Of a stretch of DNA of 64,000 nt, positions 56,323 to 64,000 are shown in pieces (the stretch's first letter is position 1; the number at the start of each line of letters is the position of its first letter). This DNA is from Haematobia irritans (lineage: Eukaryota; Arthropoda; Insecta; Diptera; Muscidae), in assembly GCF_050003625.1 (NCBI RefSeq), contig NC_134398.1, positions 84,197,983 through 84,261,982 on the forward strand, written 5' to 3'. The notes beneath the pieces are model-generated. The model saw only the letters and a program-made list of their open reading frames with translations. It was not told where the DNA came from and ran no database searches. The position numbers and the translations under genes are program-made.

Positions 56323-56352
<30 letters not shown>
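54783..56352 (+). mobile_element. Penelope-like retroelement insertion, 5'-truncated
   Basis: Flanked by a perfect 16-bp target duplication TCAATTAAAAAATTAA (54767-54782 and 56353-56368). It contains the RT/GIY-YIG frame, about 390 bp of 3' sequence with a degenerate hammerhead-like fold (56203-56244), and an A run ending at 56352. The open frame without a single internal stop suggests a fairly recent insertion. Confidence 0.88.
56203..56244 (+). ncRNA. Degenerate hammerhead-like fold in the Penelope 3' region
   Basis: Stem I CATCC (56203-56207) pairs with GGATG (56240-56244). Stem II GTTGG (56216-56220) pairs with CCAAC (56227-56231). GAAA (56232-56235) is followed by CGTC (56236-56239) with a GTC cleavage triplet. 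The CUGAUGA box reads CAGAAGA plus one extra A, so the essential U4 is lost. It is probably inactive. Same layout as the complete fold at 42261. Confidence 0.5.
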
Positions 56353-56354
<2 letters not shown>

Positions 56355-56768
56355 AATTAAAAAATTAATTGATCCAATTAAAAACTTAATTGATACTATT
56401 AATTTGTGTGATTGATTTTTATTTCAATTAAAAAATTTGTTGAATCAATTAAATTTTTAATTGAATATTTTTTAAAACTCAATTAGGATTTTAATTGGAA
56501 AAATTTTCGTAAATTTTTTCTCTGTGTAGGTTTACCGCAAAAATGTAAGATTCATTCCATATATGAATTCAATTCAGTTAATTTTTTTTCTGTAATAGTG
56601 TAGTGGTACATAAATAGTAGTAGTAGTGGTACATAAATAGTAGTAGTAGTGGTACATAAATAGTGGAAATTTTAACCAATATATAGAATGCATTTTTCGT
56701 AATCTCTACGAAAATCACATTGTTGAAACAAATAACTTAATTTAAGGAAGGGGTCACTTTTTTCTGGG

Positions 56769-57113
56769 TGTGGAATACTACAGAATACATATGGAGTTTA
56801 ATTTATGCTTGCTATTGTTTCCTTCCCAGCAAAAAATACGTCAGCAGTAAGATTTTAGTTGCGCTTGTTGGTATACAATAAAGTAGGCAGTGCATCCACA
56901 CTTCATGAATCGGTGGCAATAACGTAAACGAGTAATCAAACTAGTTTATGATCATTCGTTTACGTTATTGAAACCAATTCATGCAGTATATATGCATGAA
57001 ATGTAATGCTATTTTCCTTCACATCAACAATGCTAAAAAATAGGAAATACAAATTTATATATTACTTCTGAGCAATATTGCTATAAAATGGGCAATTATA
57101 TCAGCGCTATGTA
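56769..57113. other. Spacer containing an imperfect hairpin
   Basis: Mostly unassigned sequence. 56904-56931 and 56956-56983 form a 28-bp imperfect inverted repeat with a 24-base loop (see findings). Confidence 0.5.
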
Positions 57114-57840
57114 CACCCTCAAAAATAATCGCTTCTGTAACATATACTCCCAAATACATTTTGCTTCAAGCATATAAATTTTTGGGTATTGCCCAAACAT
57201 TTATATGTTTGATTTCTTCCAATATATAATATGTTTGAAAGCATATTGGTCTAAACAATATAATATGTTTGGGTAGTCTAAGTTCCAAACATTATGTATT
57301 TTTCCATCCAAATTGTATGTTTTCTTCCAAAAAACTATATGTTATTATGTGAACATATAATATGTTTGGAAACATTTTGAACCCAAAAATATTATATGCT
57401 TAGAAGAATTTTCTCCCAAAGAAGATTCTGCCTAATTGTATATTCCCTCACGTTTCTCTCACTTCCACGAGTTTTTTTAGTTCTTAGCACCTTTTTCTGT
57501 AATACAAACATTGTAGAAGAAATTATTAAATTTTATAATTTTTTTTAAATTTTACCTTAAAATCACACTATCCACTAGGCTACGTAGCTGTTATGATCAT
57601 CAAGAGATAATTATCGTTATAAGTTATATTTATATAGCATAGCTTGCGGCGCCCACGAGCCGTTGCAAACATAACATTGTTAAACATACATTTGTTGGCG
57701 ACGTGGATCAGTGGTTGGTACGTCCGCCTTGCATGCCAAGGGTCCTGGGTTCGATCCCTGCTTGGACAGACACCAATTTTTTTATTATTTTTATTTTTTT
57801 ATATATATTCCACATTACATTACATACTATTATATTAAAT
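57114..57840 (+). mobile_element. Family A copy (A3), left half plus tRNA-like region
   Basis: CACCCTCAAAAATAATCGC at 57114, preceded by TA. It follows A1 to TTTTACCTT (57555), then continues with the inner text of the 226-2012 copy (AGCTACGTAGCC complement, GCCCACGAGCC). It has lost the right end. Confidence 0.65.
57695..57770 (+). repeat. tRNA-like segment with A and B boxes
   Basis: GACGTGGATCAGTGGTTGG (A-box region) and CTGGGTTCGATCCCTG (B box with perfect stem) at tRNA spacing, followed by T-rich sequence that would terminate Pol III. Its relative at 1464-1516 is in inverted orientation. The anticodon stem is weak, so it is called tRNA-derived. Confidence 0.6.
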
Positions 57841-58049
57841 TTTTACTACGAAACTGTAAAGTGTGTCTTATAAAAGACATACAGTCAGAAAAGAACAGTT
57901 CTTGATATAACCGAAATGGATTGAGTTCAAATCATATATTATTTTTTTATAAAAAATTTTTAACAAAAAAAGGTTTTTGTATACATGTTTGAAATTTTCG
58001 AAGAAATTCAAAAACTCTTACAAAAGAAGAACGTGAAGTCGAGTATATA
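57841..58049. other. Short AT-rich spacer
   Basis: No feature recognised. It ends with the TA (58048-58049) used by the mariner-type element. Confidence 0.5.
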
Positions 58050-59293
58050 AAGGGTGATACGGTCAAAATTTGGTCAATATAAACTTGACGTATTTCTTTC
58101 AATTTTGCATTTAAAAACCCTGAACACCCCTCATTTTAAAGGTGTGTGTGTAGAATGTTGCTCCTATTTTGATTTTGGAATTCACTCTTCAGTTGTCAAA
58201 ATGCCGTCCAAGCAAGAAGAGCAGCGTATCAAAATTTTGCTCGTGCATCGCGAAAATCCGAGCTACTCGCACGCAAAGCTGGCAAAATCGCTAAAAGTTG
58301 CCAAATCAACCGTTACAAATGTAATTAAAGTGTTTGGGGAACGTTTGTCGACAGCCAGGAAGTCTGAATCGGGGAGAAATCGAAAACCGGAAGTCGCTGA
58401 GACGACAAAGAGAGTTTCCGGTAGTTTCAAGCGAAACCCTAACCTCTCTCTCCGAGATGCCGCAAATAAGCTGGGTGTATCGTCTACAACCGTGCATCGA
58501 GCCAAAAAACGAGCCGGACTATCGACTTACAAGAAGGTCGTGACTCCAAATCGCGATGATAAACAAAATACGACGGCCAAAGCGCGATCCCGGAGGCTGT
58601 ACACGACGATGCTGACGAAGTTTGACTGCGTGGTAATGGACGACGAAACCTACGTCAAAGCCGACTACAAGCAGCTTCCGAAACAGGAGTTTTATACGGC
58701 AAAAGGAAGGGGAAAGGTAGCAGATATTTTCAAGCACAAGCCATCTGTACCTGTGGCTTGAAAAGCAGCATTTTCATAGCTTCCGGGACTGTCAACCAAG
58801 AAATTTACGTGAAAGAGTGTTTGAATAAACGTCTGCTGCCTTTCCTGATTTGGCATCTTGCCATTACGGATTGGCATCTTGCCATTACGGTAAAAAGGCC
58901 ATGGAGTGGTACGCCGCCAACAACGTGCAGGTGGTTCCCAAGGACAAGAACCCTCCCAACACGCCAGAGCTCCACCCAATTGAGAAATACTGGGCTATTG
59001 TCAAGCGGAACCTAAAGAAGACAAAAAAAACTGCTAAGGACGAGCAGCAGTTCAAGGCAAACTGGCTTTCTGCGGCGAAGAAGGTGGGCAAGGTGGCTGT
59101 ACAAAATCGGATGGCAGGTGTCAACCGTGAGGCCCGGCAATTCGGATTTGGAAAAGCGAAAGCCTAACTGAATATTTTTCCTGAATTTTATACTAATTGA
59201 ACTTGAAAAAAAATTTAATTTGATTTTTTAAATAAACGATTTCACCGATTTACACGCGTTTTCCCTTGACCAACTTTTGACCGTATCACCCTT
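58050..59293 (+). mobile_element. DD37E mariner-type element, copy 2
   Basis: Inverted ends AAGGGTGATACGGTCAAAAT (58050) and the complement, ACCGTATCACCCTT, to 59293; TA at 58048-58049 and 59294-59295. 1244 bp, the termini intact and some 95% like copy 1 by eye in the shared parts. Confidence 0.92.
58201..59167 (+). pseudogene. DD37E transposase, broken by two deletions
   Basis: Same start (MPSKQEEQRI) and HTH regions as copy 1. Breaks: a 40-base deletion near 58738 between short CA..AAGCC matches, which shifts the frame and stops it at 58759-58761; and, near 58848, loss of about 32 bases including the second catalytic Asp context, with a 21-22-base tandem duplication of a GGCATCTTGCCATTACGG segment. 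The C-terminal part (PIEKYWA to KAKA, stop at 59165-59167) is intact here but broken in copy 1. Confidence 0.88.
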
Positions 59294-59295
59294 TA

Positions 59296-59698
59296 TATAA
59301 ATATTTTTCCATCGAATCCTAAGGTTAACGATAACCATTCAAAAGCACATTATATTTAAATTCTAAACAGTAATTTTACAACCAGCACATACATTTATTT
59401 TGGTGTGCACAATTTTTTGCTGGCCATGTTGTTGCTTTGGATCCCCACCATGTTATAAAACAATTTACCGAAAAAAGTTATAATGTTATTTTGGTTTTAC
59501 CGATTCGAGTTTTGCCACTAAAATGAGAAATAAACTCGAACTCAATGCCCGCTTTTATTTTCGAAAGAATCCATCAACTCTTCTTGGACTACTCATTATT
59601 AAAGAGGAACTAATCTTTGTTTTTATAGATCTTACTGTTTAATTTTTCACATTTCCCCCCTGTTTTCATTTTACTGTCATAACTCTAAAAAGAGTATA
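59296..59698. other. Spacer with a dispersed repeat
   Basis: 59500-59695 is the inverted counterpart of 870-1100 (AAGCGGGCATT, GAGTTGA.GGA, AAAATGAAA..GGGG, AACTCTAAAAAGAGTATA), so it is a dispersed non-coding repeat. 59296-59500 is unassigned. Confidence 0.5.
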
Positions 59699-60112
59699 CT
59701 GATAAAAAAAAATATTGTCGTGAGGCCAAAGAGTTCATGTCCCTAAAATAAGAATACAAATTTTGCTTAGCTTAGAAGACGCATTTCTCTAATATAAAGT
59801 TTTTTTCCATGTTCAAAAGTCGATAAACTTTTCAATGAAATCGTGTTGTTCTTATAATTAAGTGATTTGACTTGAAAATGGGTATTATAACATGAAAGAA
59901 AACATTTTTGGACTAAGGTCAACTTGACTTTAATAATTCAGACAAATTCTTTAAAATTGATGAAATTGTCTTTAAATTTGTTGCACTTTTGCATCTTGAC
60001 TACAAAGCAAAAATCGTTAAAAAAAAATAGGACATGTTTTTCAAAACTTTATTTTAAAGGCGAATTGTGTCTTAAAAGTATCCTTATTTTGTAAATTTAT
60101 ACTTCTTTATAT
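59699..60112. mobile_element. Family F element (F3), partial
   Basis: GATAAAAAAAAATATTGTCG, then CATTTCTCTAATATAAAG, TCTTGACTACAAAGC and GTGTCTTAAAAGTATCC follow F2. The right end is lost. Confidence 0.65.
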
Positions 60113-60221
60113 TCACACATAGTATTTTTCCAATCTTTAATGAAATTTTCTTTGTGTATATAAACGAGTATTTTTAAGGCGCCAATTGGTTACTTTCATT
60201 ATTTTACTTTATGTCTCTCTC

Positions 60222-60472
60222 TCTAAACACATATATGTTTATAGTCTATATCTAAATTAATATATGTTTGCATCCAAGCATATTATATTTATAAACATTT
60301 TATGTCCCAAACATAATATGTTCTAACATATTAACATATATGTCCCAAACATGTTATGCTAGTTTATGAACATTATATGCTTGCACTTAAAAATATTGTG
60401 TTTAAAAATTTGAGTTCCAAACATATAATTTTTACATCCAAACATATGAAAAACAGTCTTCTTCGTCCGTGT
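60222..60472 (+). repeat. Family A right-half fragment (A4)
   Basis: AAACACATATATGTTTATAG to GTCTTCTTCGTCCGTG, followed by TA (60471-60472 region). It matches the last 250 bases of A1 and A2. The short frame at 60356-60571 is a by-product. Confidence 0.7.
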
Positions 60473-62439
60473 AGAATCTGCTCTAAATCGGGTCATCGCC
60501 CACGACAATCAGCGCTGATTCGGTTGTTTTGTAAGCAGTTGGTACTCCTCTCTCCTCTCCAATCCTACTGAAATGCTGGGTTATTAAGAAGATGCCATAT
60601 CCCCAGAACTTGATGTAAATAGAAGAAACCAGTTCCCATTTTATTAAATTAATTTTATTTAATTAAGATTAAAACATTAACCAGCAAAACTTTTCATCAA
60701 AAATGAAAATTCACTATTTTTTCTTCACTATTTCTAGAAAAAATAAATTTATTGTAGAATGGGCAAATTTCCATATTCTCCAGTAAGATCTGGGTGGGCG
60801 AGATTCAATTTGGGTCTTATATGTTAATTTCCTATGAAAATTATATACGAGAATAATTTCTTCCAAGTTGAACCATTTTTTTACCACCTCTGTGCATCAT
60901 CTTCTCTTATAGCTACAATCCCTTAATCTTATTTTTCGATTTCGGTTTGCTACTATATTACTGCAAAAACAAGTCGAAATCTATTGCTCTCTGATTGGTG
61001 AACGATCACACAATGTCTTGTTTCTAGTCAACAACAACTTCTGTGATAACTAATTGAATATGGTTTCAAGGACACAACAAGAATTCTATCGACAACATTA
61101 GCAGTGTTTCATTTTCCTTTACGTCGGACTTATATTTTTATTTTAGCCTGATATCAACGAAGGCTGGTTTTTCGTCCAAATCAATTACTTTACATATTAT
61201 TCAATTTCACTAGTTTACAAAATATTTTTTTTTCATGTACATTTGATGACTTCTCTTACGTATTTTGATCTGCTGAATTCGAAAAAAAAAAAATAAAAAA
61301 AATTATGGAACATTTTTTGAGATATCCCGTTATTTTTATTTTTCGCTCTTGTTTCACTAAATAATTTATATCTTGAGTTAGAAATGTCGGATTATATCGT
61401 TGTTGATACTTAAATGAAAGGTATAGATGTTGACGAACAATAGTCTATAATTAGATCTGTAGTAAGTTAAGTGGTTCAAAACGTATCGATGCAAAAAGGG
61501 CAAATTTCAAAAAAAAAAAAAATTATCTTTTACAGTGACCCTTTTCCGCCGGAAAAGTACAAACCATTGAAAAAACGCCCGGTTTCTCTTCATGGTATTA
61601 TAGATGATACGTTAGTATAAACCATAAAAACAACATTCAGTTCTTCATCAACAGAACCATAAAAAACTAACTTATTACATACAAACACTTACACATTAGA
61701 AAATGTTACTTTTCTATGGAAATCGCAATTTATATCAATTCAGTAAATCGTGAACAAAATCAAAAGTTGTAATGAAATAAAGCTCATTTTATTCGAAATA
61801 TATTTAACTAACCAAACCTGTGATTTTTGTTCCATTTTTATTTTTTTTAGGAATTTATATAAAAAACCGAATAAATCAAAAATTTGTAAAATTATTCCTA
61901 TTTCCCTGGAAAGATTGGAGTTTCAGTATCAATGCGAATGGATAAAATTGTGATTATCGTTAGATCAATAAAACAATTACAACGTTAGCATTGAAGAAAT
62001 ATCTAGAAAATATCGTTTATTCCTTTTAACTATTTAAGTATACTTTATTTATAATAAATGTCGATCTTAATCATGTAGTGGAATTATTATTTAGAATAAT
62101 TAAAAAATAGCCGATAACATTAATATTTATTGATGATGAATATCCAATTAGTGTTTGCAAAAATATAGGTGTGTATGAGGAAATACTAACAATGTATCGT
62201 ATATATGAAATCTAATAGTATGCGTTGAAAGCAATACAGCCAAATTGGAAACATACGTATTCAATCATAAAAAAATTACAATTATAAAAATATATAAACG
62301 AAAACGGATCAACACAAGTTCAATGGAGGGGGTGGATGGATGTAATGGACTTGACTTTAAACCAATAAATAATAGAGCAATACAAAATGTTGAAAATTAA
62401 TATGTTCAGTAGCAATAATAATAATAATAGTAAATGATT
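60473..62439 (-). other. Intergenic region and 3' side of Etl1
   Basis: AT-rich, with few recognisable repeats. It contains the Etl1 3' untranslated region at its right side. The small frame at 61750-61953 is AT-driven and not called. A TAA/ATA microsatellite lies at 62414-62431. Confidence 0.5.
62126..62131 (-). terminator. Candidate polyadenylation signal (AATAAA) of Etl1
   Basis: AATAAA on the minus strand about 310 bases past the stop codon, the first canonical hexamer I see on that strand after the gene. Confidence 0.35.
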
Positions 62440-63069
62440 TTACTTGGATGGTGACGTCAAAGAATTGTTGATTGATTTATTTAGAAGTTCCTCTTCGTCT
62501 TTGTCCAAACCAAGAGCCATCGTTAAAAGCCTCACTACGCATTTTGTTTCCTGAACTTCGCCTTTCTCATTGGACGACGTGATGTCCTGTTCAAGTTTTA
62601 GTTTCTCTTCGGCTACCATTAGCATGCCTTCTTCAATAGTGCCTTCGGATATTAGGCGATATATGCTAACTGGTCTCGTTTGACCCATACGATGACAACG
62701 GTCTTCGGCTTGCTTGTCGTTATAAGGATTAAAATCGATATCGTGGATGATACATGTATCAGCTGCGGTTAAATTAATGCCTACTCCACCCGCTTTTGTA
62801 GACAAAAGGAATATGAATATATCAGAATCGGCGTTGAAATCATTAATCATATCTTGTCGCTCCTCCACAGCCGTGGATCCGTCCAGGCGACAGTATCCAT
62901 GTTTGCGTATATCCAGATACCGTTCAACAATATCAAGCATCATAGTAAATTGGCTGAATATCAAAACACGATGACCCTCTTTCTTTAATTTGGGCAATAA
63001 GGTATCCATTTCCTGAAATTTTCCAGATTCACAGATAAGCTTGTCAGGTATAGTGACATCGAATAGCTC
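62440..63069 (-). CDS. Etl1: Etl1/SMARCAD1 chromatin remodeller, last exon
   Basis: Encodes the helicase C-terminal lobe, 209 residues and stop. Visible motifs: IV region RVLIFSQFTMMLDIVERYL, LDGSTAVEERQDMINDF, V (LLSTKAGGVGINL), HDIDFNPYNDKQAEDR, and VI (QAEDRCHRMGQTRPV). The HDID..PYNDKQAEDRCHR sequence with the preceding LDGST block places it in the SMARCAD1/Fun30/Etl1 branch and not ISWI. These nuclear ATPases slide or exchange nucleosomes in heterochromatin maintenance and DNA-end resection. Acceptor TTTTATTTCAG before 63069, phase 0. The tail (EELLNKSINNSLTSPSK) is short and unstructured. Confidence 0.92.
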   Translation of the reverse strand, partial: ELFDVTIPDKLICESGKFQEMDTLLPKLKKEGHRVLIFSQFTMMLDIVERYLDIRKHGYCRLDGSTAVEERQDMINDFNADSDIFIFLLSTKAGGVGINLTAADTCIIHDIDFNPYNDKQAEDRCHRMGQTRPVSIYRLISEGTIEEGMLMVAEEKLKLEQDITSSNEKGEVQETKCVVRLLTMALGLDKDEEELLNKSINNSLTSPSK

Positions 63070-63134
63070 CTGAAATAAAATACCATTTTAAAAGGCTAGA
63101 AACTAAAAGCTATATTTCCACATCCGATACTTAC

Positions 63135-63434
63135 ATGTTTATTACACAATTGCCACACCTGGAAATCTGACATCACAGCAAGCTCTTCGAATATATATTG
63201 AGGATTTGTTTTCTTATATGATGAAACGCTGGCCAATCGTTTCGAAAATTCTCGAAGTTTATCATCAGCAAAATAGTAACGTCCCAAAAGAGGATGATTC
63301 GCAAGTTTACGCATTTCCATCATTATTGAGACTCCTGCTCTGTCACCACTACAAATTTCAGCTCGATTACTGGAATAGTAACCAACCAAGTCGTTGTAAT
63401 GTCGCTTTTGTATTTCTGTCATGGGAACTTTGTT
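63135..63434 (-). CDS. Etl1: Etl1/SMARCAD1 chromatin remodeller, internal exon
   Basis: Exactly 100 codons: NKVPMTEIQKRHYNDLVGYY, then GDRAGVSIMMEMRKLANHPLL, to VWQLCNKH. The MEMRKLANHPLL stretch is the conserved linker between the two RecA-like lobes. Acceptor TTATATTGTAG before 63434 and donor GTAAGTAT at 63134, both phase 0. It is joined to the next exon by a 65-base intron. Confidence 0.9.
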
Positions 63435-63501
63435 CTACAATATAACAATGTAAAGAGAATACATATATTTTGCTTTATTAATTACTATTTTGAGTACTTA
63501 C

Positions 63502-63648
63502 AATATATGTGTGCTTCTTCGGTAAATGACTCAGGACATCTTTCTTTAATCTTCTCAGAACGAACGGCTTCATAATACGTTTTGCTCTCTCCACTTGAGT
63601 CTCTTGGAATTGAGACATTTCTTCGTTTCCATTCTCGACTTTACTTTT
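63502..63648 (-). CDS. Etl1: Etl1/SMARCAD1 chromatin remodeller, internal exon
   Basis: 49 codons ending RIMKPFVLRRLKKDVLSHLP and KKHTYI; the KPFVLRR.K.DV.. block is the standard SNF2-family element at the end of the first lobe. Acceptor TATTTTTTTGCAG before 63648, donor GTAAGTACT at 63501, both phase 0. Upstream exons (ATP-binding Walker motifs, DEGH box, CUE domains) lie beyond the window. Confidence 0.88.
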
Positions 63649-64000
63649 CTGCAAAAAAATAGGACGCATTTTTGTAAAATACTAATTTTCACACAATCTT
63701 TCTTTCACAACTGCTGCTATATGTATTTAGCTTTAAATGATTTTATTTCTGAATTTTAAAACTGAAAATCCAGACAAAAAATTAAATTTGACGCGGGAAA
63801 AATGTGGATATCTATACAAGGACAGTAAGTTTCCAAAACTATAAAAATTCCGACGAAGCTGAATCAATGGTCCAAGGATCATCGTGAAGGAAAACAATCA
63901 GCTGATATGCAAAAATGAATTTTAATTCGTTTAAAATTCTGTTTGTTTGTAACCCAATCTTGAATTTAAAAACCAAAATTATTAACAAATTTGGGGCGAG
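63649..64000 (-). other. Etl1 intron running off the window
   Basis: AT-rich sequence upstream of the acceptor at 63649. No further exon seen before the window ends. Confidence 0.6.

Larger units (their letters stand above)
54675..56525. repeat. Family I repeat (I5) hosting the Penelope element
   Basis: Left part CAATCACGAAATTAATTGAT and on to 54782; right part from 56353 with AATTAATTGATCCAATTAAA and wave words to TTAATTGGAAAAATTTTCG. The interruption is exactly the Penelope insertion. Confidence 0.7.
54288..56768. mobile_element. Family B right part (B5), split by I and Penelope
   Basis: Begins mid-element (AACACCAAAAGAATAACAATCC), follows B3 to AACGTAAAAGTTCTAATTTT, is interrupted at about 54668-56528, and resumes to GGGTCACTTTTTTCTGGGTG (56749-56768). 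A local triplication of a 25-base unit (GTGGTACATAAATAGTAGTA) occurs at about 56600-56660. Confidence 0.7.

Noticed and set aside
57695..57770. Functional tRNA gene (and the other tRNA-like segments)
   Set aside because: A and B boxes are good, but anticodon and acceptor stems pair poorly and copies sit inside transposable elements.
62440..63648. ISWI-type remodeller
   Set aside because: The HDIDFNPYNDKQAEDRCHR region and the linker read as SMARCAD1/Etl1; no HAND-SANT-SLIDE region follows and the protein ends soon after the helicase lobe.

Overview
The window looks like nuclear DNA of a higher fly, most likely a calyptrate (muscoid) one. The evidence is AT-rich sequence, short GT-AG introns, three gene fragments whose proteins read like Drosophila ones, a nuclear copy of mitochondrial ND1 that uses TGA for Trp, and a dense load of repeats of kinds I associate from memory with muscoid flies. 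Genes are few and all lie on the minus strand; most of the sequence is nested transposable elements.

Genes, left to right. (1) 3.9-14.0 kb: a MIF4G-domain protein gene (CTIF/MIF4GD-like) with a non-coding leader exon, four phase-consistent coding exons and a less certain fifth; the model gives 437 residues. A 6.8-kb intron (6563-13342) is packed with transposons. (2) 32.3-33.9 kb: the first coding exon (505 residues) of the receptor tyrosine phosphatase Ptp69D, with signal peptide, two Ig domains, two FN3 domains and part of a third. No later exon was recognised, so a very long intron, a rearrangement or an assembly fault is implied. (3) 62.4-63.65 kb: the three 3' exons of the SNF2-family remodeller Etl1/SMARCAD1, continuing beyond the right edge.

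Repeats, with labels used only here. A: TA-flanked elements with tRNA-like interiors (226, 46285, 50665, 57114). B: ends CACCCAGAAAA (16844, 34925, 39316, 41412, 42836, 54288). C: foldback elements (16815, 38234). D: CATWAGCGTAG ends (30065, 39231). E: elements with 152-bp tandem units (25206, 29270). F: CACTGAAAAAAA ends (19599, 22587, 59699). G: CACTGAAAA ends (7317, 12663, 38488, 41734), with palindrome H and a ribozyme-bearing insert inside two copies. I: ATTGA/TCAAT wave repeats. J: 9571-11545. K: 'CCCTCCACCATAG ... CGGCCGTAAGTTCGG' elements (6885, 17434, 44788, 49346, 51805). L: 23513-23990. N: a 4.1-kb hAT-like element (43979-48106). There is also a piggyBac-like TTAA element, two DD37E mariner-type elements, an internally deleted Tc1/mariner element, a Penelope-like retroelement (RT plus GIY-YIG), and a tRNA-derived SINE.

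Insertion order can be read in several places: K in B in C (16.8-19.2 kb), a TTAA element in B (35.4-37.0 kb), SINE and D in E (29.3-31.2 kb), B in D (39.2-41.3 kb), ribozyme insert and H in G in B (41.4-42.8 kb), A in K in a tandem array (48.7-51.7 kb), and Penelope in I in B (54.3-56.8 kb).

The least ordinary item is a complete type-I hammerhead ribozyme fold at 42261-42305. It sits in a 192-bp segment between near-identical 10-mers and appears to have been copied along with a DNA-transposon subfamily. No RNA gene, CRISPR array or bacterial-type operon was seen.
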